From positions 1 to 29,082 of the forward strand of contig DKWG01000043.1 in NCBI GenBank assembly GCA_002491605.1: a stretch of 29,082 bases of DNA, given 5' to 3'. Made by a program: the position numbers and the translations under genes. Of the stretch, positions 7,119 to 15,971 are shown piece by piece. This DNA is from Ruminococcus sp. UBA7158. Its GTDB lineage: Bacteria; Bacillota; Clostridia; Oscillospirales; Ruminococcaceae. The notes beneath the pieces were generated by a model. The model was not told the origin of the DNA. It saw only the letters and a list, made by a program, of their open reading frames with translations, and searched no databases. The stretch's first letter is position 1; every line of letters begins with the position of its first letter.

Positions 7119-10100
7119 ATGAAAAAAATCACATCATTTCTAACAGCAATGATTATGGTAATTAACGTGATAGCTTCTATGGGAATTACCGTACACGCAC
7201 AGGCCTATGAATTTGTCAACCCGATTTCCGGTCAAGTTCAGGGCTCGGGAAATGATCATGCAGGAGTGGATATATTCGCTCCGTTTCGGACGCCGGTATA
7301 CGCAGTATCGTCCGGTTACATTCAATACTCAGAAATGGGGCACACCCACGACTATGGCAAAAGCGAGGATACCCCTAATTCAGTAAAAATCGTGCTCGAC
7401 AAGCCAATTCAATATAATGGACTTACTTATTCAAACGCATTTTATACGCATCTTTCTGAACTGGTATATGACGTTCACGATGGTACACCATTAAGTATAC
7501 ACGTTAATGCAGGCGACCTTATCGGATACAGCGGCTGTGGAAACGGTGCAAATCATCTGCACTTCTCTTTTGAGTGGGTTAATCCGAATAACGATAATGA
7601 CTGGCAGCATATGACTACTGATGAGGTTATTAGTGCCATGGGTTGGTCAAGAAGCAAGTGGATAACCGTTTTAGATCGTACTACGTTCAACAATAATTCA
7701 CAAGGAAATGAGTACAATCCTTATGCTTCAACATTGACATTTGCACAAATTAAAAACAAATTTCCTCAGGGCAAGTATTGGAACAATGCAGATCCCAATG
7801 TGAATAATCCTGATGGTTATTCATCTACTCCTTGTACCTGTCATAAGCAAGGAATATGCGAGCCTGATGAATATCCGTGCAGATGTAATCATTTTGATGG
7901 CGCAACACAGTGTTGGGGATTCGTCAATAAGCTGGGATATGATATGTATGGTTCACATGTATATTCATGGGCAAAAAAAGAAAGTGATGCTGCATATTAC
8001 ATTAATAACTCATTAAAACCAGGGGATATTGTCAGATACGGCGGTCACTCAATAATGGTAACTAATGTTTCTGGAAGTACTGTTACAGTTGCAGAATGTA
8101 ACTGGAGTGCCAGATGTATAATTAGTTACTCGAGAACTGTTTCCAAATCGACATTAATCAGTTCAGTGAGTTGGGTAAGTGTTGCACCTAATTCTAATCC
8201 ATTTACAGGAGGAACTACTCCTCCGCCATCGACAAACGTTGATACTAGATACAACGTGCCTATGAAAGCATATCCGCTTTCATCTGCAGACCACGCAGCA
8301 ACAGCATATGATAGCATTAACGGTTCAAGCATAGGATATATTTACGGCAGCGACTATTGCACTATTAATAAAGTTTATGAAAACGGATGGTGCCAAGTAA
8401 CCTGCCCTTGGGATTCAAGCACAAAGACCGTTTACACTCAGACATCTGCATTTATACAAGATACATCGTATCAGGTATCGTCATTGACCGCAAACGCAAG
8501 GGCTACTACATATATTCGATCTACAGGCTCCTCTACGCTTGGATATATAGATCCCGGTGACAGAATCACCATTGTAGGCAAATCCGGAGACAGAACGCAG
8601 ATTATATATCCTCATACGGATGGAGTTTACCGCATGGCATGGGTGAATAATTCTGATTTAGTTCATTCGCATTCATACGGCAGCTGGACTTATGCTGACG
8701 GAAGCAGTCATAAAAGATCTTGCTCGTGCGGAGATGTTCAATGGGGAGATCACTCTTGGAATTCCGGTACAGTTACGACATCTGCAACCTGCACGTCGAA
8801 CGGCATTAGAACCTATACCTGTACTGTATGTAACGGTACTAAAACTGAAACAATTTCAGCTTTAGGTCATAACTATACCGGCTCATATCGCGACGATACT
8901 GTTCATCCGCACTCAGAATACAAATTATGCACTCGATGTGACGAAAAACAATACACCGGAAACACGTCTAAGGTTGAAGGCTGTCCATTGTGCTATCCAA
9001 CTTCCTGGAACATTAGCTCAGATGGCGTTTTGACCATCAGCGGTGTCGGAAAAATGGATGGATATAACTACAATAATTCTCAAAACCCTCCACCATGGGC
9101 TTCGCAAAGAGATAGAATTAAAGCGATTGTTGTAAAGGAAGGTATTACTACGATAGGCGGAGACGCTTTTAGCGGCTGCAATAAAGCTACTAGCATAACT
9201 ATACCTAATAGTGTTGTTACTATCGGATGTTGGTCATTAAATGGTTGTAATGGTCTAACAAATATTTATATTCCGGCGAATGTTACGACTATGGAAGGTT
9301 ATGTTTTTAACGATTGTCAGAATCTTAAGGATATATATTGTCAGGCAGCAAGCAAGCCTGCAGGATGGGTTGATAATTGGTTGGGTGATTGTAAAGCAAC
9401 TGTTCATTGGGGCTGCAGCAATAATCCATTAACCTGTAATCATTCCTATGGTGCTTGGACTTCTGTGGACAAACTAAATCACAAGCATATCTGTTCGTTG
9501 TGCGGCAAAACTGAAACGGTAGCACATACATGGAACAGTGGAGCAGTAACTACCCAGCCCACTTGTACAGCCTCAGGCACAAAGACATACGCTTGCACAG
9601 CATGTAGTGAAGCTAAAACCGAAACAGTTCCGGCGTTAGGTCATAATTATTCGGGAGATTATTGGGATACTGCTCATCCACATGCAGAATACCAGTTATG
9701 CACAAGATGTAATGACCGCAAGGATACCGGCGAGACCGGAAAGGATAATGATTGTCCGATTTGTAATCCTGAACTTGGTTCTACGGACGCTAAGATTGTT
9801 GTTGGGAATGCGTCGGGAAGAAAAGATAACACTATATCTGTGCCAATATCAATAAAAAATAATCCAGGTATATACGCAATTTGCTTTGAGATGCCTATAG
9901 ATCCTAATGTGTTCGAATATGTTGGATGTGAGTACTCTAACTCTATATTCAAACTTGATAATCTTTCTGATTATGATCCGACAACTAATTCATTTAAGCT
10001 GAATCGAAGCGGCGAGAGCTTATTTGATAATGTGACTATAGATGGAATTATCGCAATTATTAAACTGAGAATAAAGAATACAGTATCAGATGGAACATAT

Positions 10101-10406
10101 GCCCTATCAGTCAAAGTTGATGCGTTAAATACGATTAATTGTGATGGTAACGGTGTGAATGTATCTGACGGAAGTGGTGTAGTCAGCGTTTCAAGCTATC
10201 GTTTGGGTGACGTTGACGGCGATGGAAGCATCACAAACAAAGACGTTCTACTGATGAAAAAATATATTTTCAACAAAACACGATATCCTTTACCTTGCCA
10301 AATGATAGTTGCAGATATCAATGGTGATAATGAATGCACTAATGCCGATATACTGAGAATTAATAGAAATATCTTCAATAAAGATAAGTACCCTCTGGAA
10401 CGATGA
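7119..10406 (+). CDS. Secreted M23 peptidase/CHAP-like protein with LRR, cohesin-like and dockerin modules
   Basis: A 1095-aa exported protein. A signal peptide (1-29, ending VHAQA) is followed by an M23/LytM metallopeptidase domain (about 33-153; His47 and Asp51 in HAGVD, His111, His146/His148 in HLHF). Then comes a CHAP/NlpC-P60-like cysteine peptidase domain (about 252-350; Cys265 in QCWGF, His310 in GGHS, Asn328). Two SH3-like segments follow (about 374-447 and 455-514). Two Cys/His repeats of the ATCTxxGxxxYTC type (about 515-626 and 772-882) flank a BspA-type leucine-rich segment (about 628-765). A cohesin-like domain (888-1027) and a type I dockerin (1028-1095) with calcium loops DVDGDGSITNKD and DINGDNECTNAD end the protein. 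It probably cuts peptidoglycan, through peptide cross-links or stems. The ATG at 7119 follows AGGAGG by 6 nt. Codon use looks more AT-rich than in flanking genes, judged by eye. Confidence 0.9.
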   Translation: MKKITSFLTAMIMVINVIASMGITVHAQAYEFVNPISGQVQGSGNDHAGVDIFAPFRTPVYAVSSGYIQYSEMGHTHDYGKSEDTPNSVKIVLDKPIQYNGLTYSNAFYTHLSELVYDVHDGTPLSIHVNAGDLIGYSGCGNGANHLHFSFEWVNPNNDNDWQHMTTDEVISAMGWSRSKWITVLDRTTFNNNSQGNEYNPYASTLTFAQIKNKFPQGKYWNNADPNVNNPDGYSSTPCTCHKQGICEPDEYPCRCNHFDGATQCWGFVNKLGYDMYGSHVYSWAKKESDAAYYINNSLKPGDIVRYGGHSIMVTNVSGSTVTVAECNWSARCIISYSRTVSKSTLISSVSWVSVAPNSNPFTGGTTPPPSTNVDTRYNVPMKAYPLSSADHAATAYDSINGSSIGYIYGSDYCTINKVYENGWCQVTCPWDSSTKTVYTQTSAFIQDTSYQVSSLTANARATTYIRSTGSSTLGYIDPGDRITIVGKSGDRTQIIYPHTDGVYRMAWVNNSDLVHSHSYGSWTYADGSSHKRSCSCGDVQWGDHSWNSGTVTTSATCTSNGIRTYTCTVCNGTKTETISALGHNYTGSYRDDTVHPHSEYKLCTRCDEKQYTGNTSKVEGCPLCYPTSWNISSDGVLTISGVGKMDGYNYNNSQNPPPWASQRDRIKAIVVKEGITTIGGDAFSGCNKATSITIPNSVVTIGCWSLNGCNGLTNIYIPANVTTMEGYVFNDCQNLKDIYCQAASKPAGWVDNWLGDCKATVHWGCSNNPLTCNHSYGAWTSVDKLNHKHICSLCGKTETVAHTWNSGAVTTQPTCTASGTKTYACTACSEAKTETVPALGHNYSGDYWDTAHPHAEYQLCTRCNDRKDTGETGKDNDCPICNPELGSTDAKIVVGNASGRKDNTISVPISIKNNPGIYAICFEMPIDPNVFEYVGCEYSNSIFKLDNLSDYDPTTNSFKLNRSGESLFDNVTIDGIIAIIKLRIKNTVSDGTYALSVKVDALNTINCDGNGVNVSDGSGVVSVSSYRLGDVDGDGSITNKDVLLMKKYIFNKTRYPLPCQMIVADINGDNECTNADILRINRNIFNKDKYPLER
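9885..10035 (+). repeat. Cohesin-coding block, copy 1
   Basis: This stretch is nearly identical in sequence to 10600-10750, an offset of 715 bp. It encodes FEMPIDPNVFEY through GESLFDNV. The similarity extends over most of both cohesin-like modules at protein level, showing a recent local module duplication or recombination between the two neighbouring genes. Confidence 0.85.
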
Positions 10407-10419
10407 AAGGAAGAACAAT

Positions 10420-12456
10420 ATGAAAAAACTACTTTCTACCCTTTGTACGATAATTTTTATATTCACAGCATTGTCTGTTGTGGTCCATGCGGCTTCTCCG
10501 AGCCTTACTATAAGTACGGATAATAATGTTGTTAAACCCGGAGACACCGTCCAAATCAAAGTCTTCTTAAATGATAACCCTGGCTTGTATGCTCTATGTT
10601 TTGAGATACCTATAGATCCTAATGCGTTTGCATATGACGGATGTGAGTACACCAACTCCATATTCAAGCTTGATAGTCTTTCTGATTACGATCCGACAAC
10701 CAATTCATTTAAGTTGAATCGATGTGGCGAGAGCTTGTTTGAGAATGTAACCGAAGATGGCATTGTTTGCACAGTCAAATTGAAAATTAAGGACTCAGCC
10801 ACTAGCGGAGAATATGATATTCGTATTAATCCTGATCATTCCAACACCATAAATGTTGACGGTAATTCTGTCAATATCGATGGTGGCGGAATTAATATAA
10901 CCGTAAATGCACCCTGTAAACATACCCTTAAGGAGGTGTATGCTGTTCCTGCAACCTGTAAAACCGTCGGAACTATCAAGCATTATCACTGCACCAAATG
11001 TAACAGACTCTTTTTGGATGACACCGGAACTAAGGAGATAAACGATATAACAGAACCCATAAATTCTAACAACCACGTCGGAGAAACCGAAATCAAAAAC
11101 AAAAAGGAAGCCTCCTGCACCGAAGAAGGCTATACCGGAGATACATACTGCAAATCCTGCGGTGCGAAGATGGAAAGCGGCAAAGCCATTTCCAAGCTTG
11201 CTCACACACCTTCTGCCAAATGGAAAAAGGACAATGACAAGCACTGGCACATCTGCACTGTCTGTAACACTAAGCTTGACGAAGGTATTCATAATTATGA
11301 ATGGACTGTGATTACTCAACCCACAGAAGAATCCGAAGGACTAAAGAAAGGCGTTTGCTCAGTCTGTGGTTGTGAAAAGCAGGAAACTATTCCGGCGTTA
11401 GAACACACTCATAAGTTCGGCGAGGAGTGGAAAAACAATGACGAAAACCATTGGCATGAATGCAAATGCGGTGAAAAGTCAGAAACAGAAGTTCATGGCT
11501 ATATATGGACTGTAGTAACCGAAGCAACGGAAGAATTCGAAGGACTAAAGAAGGGCGTTTGCTCAGTCTGCAGTTATGAAAAGCATGAAACCATTCCGAA
11601 GTTAGAACACACTCATAAATTCGGCGAAGAGTGGAAAAATGACGGTGAAAACCATTGGCACGAATGCAAATGCGGTGAAAAGTCAGACACAGAAGTTCAT
11701 GATTATAAGTGGACTGTAGTAACCGAAGCAACGGAAGAATCCGAAGGACTTAAGAATGGTATATGTTCGGTGTGCGGTTATGAAAAGCAGGAGAATATTT
11801 CAAAGCTTAGCCATGAAGCAATATTATTTCGTGAAGTCCCTGCCGATTGTTCTCATACCGGTACTTGTGTTCATTGGCATTGCAGTAATTGTAATAAGAA
11901 TTTTGAAGATGAGGCGTGCACCAAGGAAATAGAAGACATAACATTGCCGATTGAACCTGAAAACCATGTCGGTGAAATCGAAATCAGAAACGCCAAGGAT
12001 GCTACTTATACCGAAAAAGGCTACACCGGAGACAAATTCTGTGTATCCTGCGGCGAGCTTATAGAAAAGGGAAAGGATATCCCGATGCTAATTGCATCTC
12101 CGGAGCACAACCACTACAGCTCATCGTACATAAACGCAAACTTATCCTATCATATTGTATTCTGCTCCTGCGGAGAGAGTATGGTTGAGATACATAAGTA
12201 CAATTTGAACGGTGTATGCGTATGTGGTGCTGCAAAAGAAGTTACAATGCCGCAAGTACCCGGCTCGACAGAGACTATTGAAGTAACCGAGCCTATTGAG
12301 CCGACAGACGTCAAAACTGAGGACGAAGAAACGCCAAGTTTCCCCAAGTCTGACGATAAGCCGGGCGAGGAAAGTAACAATCCCAAGACGGGCACTGTAA
12401 TAACCCTTACACCCATGGTGATAGCACTCTGCTCAGTACTTCTCAAAAAGAAATAA
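10420..12456 (+). CDS. Wall-anchored cohesin-like surface protein with Cys/His repeats
   Basis: A 678-aa secreted protein. The signal peptide ends near VVHAA (residue 24-25). A cohesin-like domain (27-162) has VVKPGDTVQIKVFL, NPGLYALCFEIPIDP and TEDGIVCTVKLKIKD, close to the domain of the upstream protein. Next come a Cys/His module A (166-259), three 68-aa modules B (260-463, each with HWHxC, CSVC and ETIP-like motifs) and a second A-type module (464 to about 560). A Pro/Glu/Thr-rich stalk leads to the sorting signal NPKTG (654-658), a hydrophobic stretch and the tail KKK. A sortase should link it to peptidoglycan. The gene starts 13 bp after its neighbour, with AAAGGAAG overlapping the previous stop. 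It has no dockerin or catalytic domain, so it looks like a scaffold or receptor. The function of the Cys/His modules, common in Clostridia surface proteins, is unknown to me. Confidence 0.88.
   Translation: MKKLLSTLCTIIFIFTALSVVVHAASPSLTISTDNNVVKPGDTVQIKVFLNDNPGLYALCFEIPIDPNAFAYDGCEYTNSIFKLDSLSDYDPTTNSFKLNRCGESLFENVTEDGIVCTVKLKIKDSATSGEYDIRINPDHSNTINVDGNSVNIDGGGINITVNAPCKHTLKEVYAVPATCKTVGTIKHYHCTKCNRLFLDDTGTKEINDITEPINSNNHVGETEIKNKKEASCTEEGYTGDTYCKSCGAKMESGKAISKLAHTPSAKWKKDNDKHWHICTVCNTKLDEGIHNYEWTVITQPTEESEGLKKGVCSVCGCEKQETIPALEHTHKFGEEWKNNDENHWHECKCGEKSETEVHGYIWTVVTEATEEFEGLKKGVCSVCSYEKHETIPKLEHTHKFGEEWKNDGENHWHECKCGEKSDTEVHDYKWTVVTEATEESEGLKNGICSVCGYEKQENISKLSHEAILFREVPADCSHTGTCVHWHCSNCNKNFEDEACTKEIEDITLPIEPENHVGEIEIRNAKDATYTEKGYTGDKFCVSCGELIEKGKDIPMLIASPEHNHYSSSYINANLSYHIVFCSCGESMVEIHKYNLNGVCVCGAAKEVTMPQVPGSTETIEVTEPIEPTDVKTEDEETPSFPKSDDKPGEESNNPKTGTVITLTPMVIALCSVLLKKK
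10600..10750 (+). repeat. Cohesin-coding block, copy 2
   Basis: Partner of 9885-10035. The encoded stretch FEIPIDPNAFAYDGCEY through NRCGESLFENV differs from copy 1 at only a few positions, many of them synonymous at DNA level. Confidence 0.85.
11197..11808 (+). repeat. Three tandem 204-bp repeats in the surface-protein gene
   Basis: Units at 11197-11400, 11401-11604 and 11605-11808 each encode 68 residues. The second and third units are almost identical at DNA level (GAACACACTCATAA begins at 11401 and again at 11605); the first is more diverged. They are in frame within the coding sequence, so copy number can change by slippage or recombination without breaking the gene. Confidence 0.9.
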
Positions 12457-12466
12457 TTCATAACAC

Positions 12467-12503
12467 AAATCACTTCAAGGAAAAAACCTTGGAGTGATTT
12501 TTT
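12467..12503 (+). terminator. Rho-independent terminator of the surface-protein operon
   Basis: AAATCACTTCAAGG (12467-12480) pairs with CCTTGGAGTGATTT (12487-12500) with one G-T pair around a 6-nt A loop, then runs into T residues. It ends the XRE-controlled two-gene operon. Confidence 0.92.
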
Positions 12504-12550
12504 GAATGAACTAATAGGGCGAAGCTTCATCAAACTTTCACCTTTTCCCC

Positions 12551-12579
12551 TTGAATATAAACACACATTGTTATATACT
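12551..12579 (+). promoter_or_regulatory. Promoter of the ABC exporter gene
   Basis: TTGAAT (12551-12556), 17 bp, TATACT (12574-12579). A second -10-like TATAAT overlaps at 12579-12584. No clear operator dyad is visible. Confidence 0.65.
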
Positions 12580-12617
12580 ATAATTAACATAATGTATTGT
12601 TTTGTAAAGGAGAAGCC

Positions 12618-15557
12618 ATGCTTAAGTTAACTAACATAGTTAAAGACTACAATGTCGGCGATGAGACTGTTCATGCGCTCAAGGGGATAAGCATTGAATT
12701 TCGCAAGTCGGAATTTGTGGCAATTTTAGGTCCTTCCGGCTGCGGAAAGACAACGCTTTTAAATATCATCGGAGGTCTTGACCAGTACACATCGGGCGAT
12801 CTTTCCATCAATCGCCGTTCAACAAAAATGTTTAAGGATGCCGATTGGGACAGCTACAGAAACCATTCAATCGGCTTTGTATTCCAGTCGTATAACCTGA
12901 TACCTCACCAGAGCGTTTTGGCAAACGTTGAGCTTGCCTTGACGCTTTCGGGCGTCGGAAAGGCTGAAAGAAGGCGCAAGGCTGTTGAAGCACTTAAAAA
13001 GGTCGGACTCGGGGATCAGATACATAAAAAACCAAACCAGATGTCGGGCGGTCAGATGCAGCGCGTCGCCATTGCAAGAGCGTTAGTAAACGACCCTGAG
13101 ATCTTAATGGCAGACGAGCCGACGGGCGCTCTTGACTCACAAACAAGCGTTCAGATAATGGAGCTTTTAAAGGAAGTCGCAAAGGATAAGCTTGTAATTA
13201 TGGTTACACATAATCCTGAGCTTGCCGAGCAGTATGCAACAAGAATCGTTCGCTGCTTAGACGGTGAAATTCAGAGCGACTCAGCGCCTTATGCTTCGAG
13301 CGAAGAAGAGCTTAGCGCTGATGAGATACGAAAGGTCGGCAAGGAGAGAAAGACCTCTATGTCGTTCTTTACAGCTCTTTCATTGTCGCTTAACAATCTG
13401 CTCACCAAAAAGGGCAGGACGATTTTGACAAGCTTTGCCGGAAGCATCGGAATAATAGGCATAGCGTTGATTTTATCTGTGTCGACAGGCGTTCAAAGGT
13501 ATATTGACAGAGTTCAGGAGGACACTCTTGCGTCGTATCCTATTTCCATACAGGCAAATGAGGTCAATATGTCTGAGATGCTTACAAAGATGATGCAGGA
13601 CCATGCCTCAGAGGACGAAAGCGGACACGAGCTTGACGCTGTTTATGAAAACAGGATAATGTATGACATGATGAGCTCTATGAGCAATATGGAAACTCAG
13701 AAAAACAATCTTGTTAAGTTTAAAGAATTTATTGACAATTCCGAAGAGCTTAAGGAATATGCCAGCGCAATAAGCTATTCTTACGATACCGATATGAAGG
13801 TTTACGTTACAAATGCGGACGGTCAAATTGTTCTGTCGGACGTTTTTGAGCTTATTTCAAGCCTTTATTCGGAAATGGGCGTAGATGTTTCAAGTGATAC
13901 AATATCGTCGTATATGCAGCTCAATGCCTGGCAGGAGCTTATAAAAGGTATAAACGGCGAAATAGTCAATCCGCTTTTGCAGGAGCAGTATGATGTCATT
14001 GAGGGAAGATGGCCCGAAAAGTATGACGAAATAGTTATAGCGGTAGACGATAACAACGAAATAAGCGATTTGATGCTCTATGCTTTGGGTCTTGAAACTA
14101 TAGACAGTATTAAGGATGATTTGCGTTCGGCGTCATCTGATGAAATCGAAGACACCGAATCAAGAAGCTGGACATATCAGGACATTTTAGATTTAGATTT
14201 CAGAGTAATCTTAGACTGCGATAAGTACCAGCGCAGCGGAAACGGCTATATTGATGCGTCCGTTACCGATACGGGCTTGAAGCTTCTTTATGATTCTGAT
14301 AATGCAATCAAGCTCAAGGTAGTAGGAATCATAAGAAAAAGCCCCAATGCCGTTTCGACATTTATGAACGGTGCTATCGGTTATACAAGTGCGCTTACCG
14401 ATTATATCCTTGACCGCATTTCCGAGAGCGAGATAATCTCAGAGCAAAAAGCCAACCCCGATGTGGATGTATTGAGCGGTCTTAAATTTATGACGGATGA
14501 CGAAGAGCCTACTCAGGAGGAAATCAAGTCCTCGGTCGACGAATGGCTTGAAGCTGCTTCGTCACAGGACAAGGCAAGCTTATATACAGATATAATGAGC
14601 ATACCCGATGATGAATTTGTCGCTGCGTCGGTTGCACAGTATCGTCAGGGACTCACCAAGGAAGCTGCCGATGAGCTGCTTGTAAATGCAATGGTTGAAC
14701 AGACTCAGATGGACCGTGAATCGGTCATGGGATATCTTGTTTCTATGGACGATGCAACCAAGGAAGGATATATAACAGAGGTATTGACTGCAATGACCAT
14801 GAGTCAGTATGCGCAGAGTATGCAGGCTCAGTTCGGTGCGCTCACAGCCGACCAAGCTTCGGCAATGCTCGACTCGATGGAGCTGTCTGTATCGCAGTAT
14901 CAGATGATATACGATGAAAAGATGCCCAAAACGAGATCTGAGTCGACATATGAGGAGGTTTTAATGACTCTCGGTGATGTTGACAAGGAGTCTCCGAAGT
15001 CAATTCAGATCTATGCTTCCGCATTTGCCGATAAGGACAATATATCCGATATAATTCAAGGCTACAACGACGGCGTTGAAGAGGAGGATAAAATCGCTTA
15101 TACTGACTATGTAAAGCTTTTGATGTCCTCAGTTACGACAATAATCAGCGCAATTTCTTATGTGCTTATCGCCTTTGTCGCCATTTCGCTGATTGTTTCA
15201 TCGATAATGATAGGTATAATTACCTACATTTCAGTGCTTGAAAGAACAAAGGAGATAGGAATACTCAGAGCCGTCGGTGCATCCAAAAAGGATATATCAA
15301 GAGTATTTAACGCTGAAACGCTCATAGTCGGATTTGCCGCAGGAGCTATAGGCATAGGCATAACGATTCTTCTGCTGATTCCTATAAATATAATTCTTCA
15401 TACACTAACCGGAATTGAAATTCTTTCCGCCGCACTGCCGCTGAGCGGAGCTATTATTCTCGTTGCAATCAGTATGGCTCTGACCTTGATAGCAGGTCTG
15501 ATACCGTCGGGAATAGCGGCGAAAAAGGATCCTGTTGTGGCTTTGAGATCCGAGTAA
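12618..15557 (+). CDS. MacB/FtsX-type ABC transporter, ATPase fused to permease
   Basis: A 979-aa inner-membrane protein that starts with a LolD/MacB-like ATPase: Walker A GPSGCGKT (38-45), signature SGGQ (143-146) within MSGGQMQRVAIARAL, Walker B ILMADEPTG (about 164) and the His-switch VTHNPEL. A first membrane helix (about 273-293, GIIGIALILSVSTGV) leads to a ~540-residue extracytoplasmic region. Three helices (about 836-868, 905-930, 940-967) then form the FtsX domain, including RTKEIGILRAVGASKKDI. Such proteins work by mechanotransmission, releasing peptides, lipids or other substrates at the outer membrane face. The substrate is not readable here. No two-component system or membrane-fusion partner is adjacent. 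The ATG at 12618 is chosen because AAAGGAG ends 5 nt upstream; the ATG at 12597 lies upstream of that site. The exporter has its own promoter. Confidence 0.93.
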   Translation: MLKLTNIVKDYNVGDETVHALKGISIEFRKSEFVAILGPSGCGKTTLLNIIGGLDQYTSGDLSINRRSTKMFKDADWDSYRNHSIGFVFQSYNLIPHQSVLANVELALTLSGVGKAERRRKAVEALKKVGLGDQIHKKPNQMSGGQMQRVAIARALVNDPEILMADEPTGALDSQTSVQIMELLKEVAKDKLVIMVTHNPELAEQYATRIVRCLDGEIQSDSAPYASSEEELSADEIRKVGKERKTSMSFFTALSLSLNNLLTKKGRTILTSFAGSIGIIGIALILSVSTGVQRYIDRVQEDTLASYPISIQANEVNMSEMLTKMMQDHASEDESGHELDAVYENRIMYDMMSSMSNMETQKNNLVKFKEFIDNSEELKEYASAISYSYDTDMKVYVTNADGQIVLSDVFELISSLYSEMGVDVSSDTISSYMQLNAWQELIKGINGEIVNPLLQEQYDVIEGRWPEKYDEIVIAVDDNNEISDLMLYALGLETIDSIKDDLRSASSDEIEDTESRSWTYQDILDLDFRVILDCDKYQRSGNGYIDASVTDTGLKLLYDSDNAIKLKVVGIIRKSPNAVSTFMNGAIGYTSALTDYILDRISESEIISEQKANPDVDVLSGLKFMTDDEEPTQEEIKSSVDEWLEAASSQDKASLYTDIMSIPDDEFVAASVAQYRQGLTKEAADELLVNAMVEQTQMDRESVMGYLVSMDDATKEGYITEVLTAMTMSQYAQSMQAQFGALTADQASAMLDSMELSVSQYQMIYDEKMPKTRSESTYEEVLMTLGDVDKESPKSIQIYASAFADKDNISDIIQGYNDGVEEEDKIAYTDYVKLLMSSVTTIISAISYVLIAFVAISLIVSSIMIGIITYISVLERTKEIGILRAVGASKKDISRVFNAETLIVGFAAGAIGIGITILLLIPINIILHTLTGIEILSAALPLSGAIILVAISMALTLIAGLIPSGIAAKKDPVVALRSE

Positions 15558-15827
15558 TGCTGAGCCGAGGATTTATAATATAAATGCAGTCAGATGATTT
15601 TGTCCGCAAGGCTGATATGATATTTGAATAATTATAGCTTAATAAAGTAATTAATAATAGGTAACGGCGTCTTTGGGCTGTTATACTGATTTACGATTAA
15701 AGCGTATACAAGGCAATCTGTGTAAAATCGCTCTTTAGTGGTTTTTACATAGGTTGCCTGTATTTTTATTGCTGAGTCAGCATTAATCCGAAGGCGCTTG
15801 TTTTGCGGTTGACTTTAGAAATTTGTG
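15558..15827 (+). other. Non-coding gap with a long hairpin
   Basis: No credible gene was found between the ABC exporter stop and the next promoter. The first ~145 bp are AT-rich without recognisable motifs. The central part holds the long imperfect hairpin listed separately at 15706-15768. The rest (15769-15827) shows nothing beyond a -35-like TTGACT at 15809-15814. Confidence 0.6.
15706..15768 (+). terminator. Probable intrinsic terminator downstream of the ABC exporter
   Basis: A stem of about 21 bp joins 15706-15727 to 15742-15763 with one bulged A and two G-T pairs; arms include AGGCAATCTGTGTAAAA and TTTTACATAGGTTGCCT. TATTTTTATT follows at once. It is about 150 bp beyond the ABC stop, unusually far, but no other terminator lies between. 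Confidence 0.7.
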
Positions 15828-15904
15828 TTGATTTATGTCGAGGATTTTGGTATAATAAGCGCAAAGTGGCGGTTGTCCTGTCAGCTTAAATGTTTGGGAC
15901 AGCC
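15828..15904 (+). promoter_or_regulatory. Promoter and leader hairpin of the metal ATPase operon
   Basis: TTGATT (15828-15833), 17 bp, TATAAT (15851-15856). The 5' leader of about 108 nt contains a hairpin GGTTGTCC (15871-15878) / GGACAGCC (15897-15904). No CopY- or CsoR-like operator was recognised, and no T-run follows the hairpin. Whether it senses anything is unknown. Confidence 0.75.
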
Positions 15905-15971
15905 TTTGTTGCGATATCTGAAAATGTAATGATAAATTTACCTAATGAATTTGAAATTAAGGAGATGATGA

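Noticed and set aside
11387..11731. Minus-strand frame with internal repeats opposite the surface-protein gene
   Set aside because: Its repetition mirrors the coding repeats of the plus strand; no start signal or function.
11197..11808. CRISPR-like regular repetition
   Set aside because: The 204-bp units are in-frame protein repeats with no short direct repeats and unique spacers; no cas gene is nearby.
12597..12617. ATG at 12597 as ABC exporter start
   Set aside because: It precedes the AAAGGAG signal at 12606-12612, which is well spaced for the ATG at 12618, where ABC homology begins.
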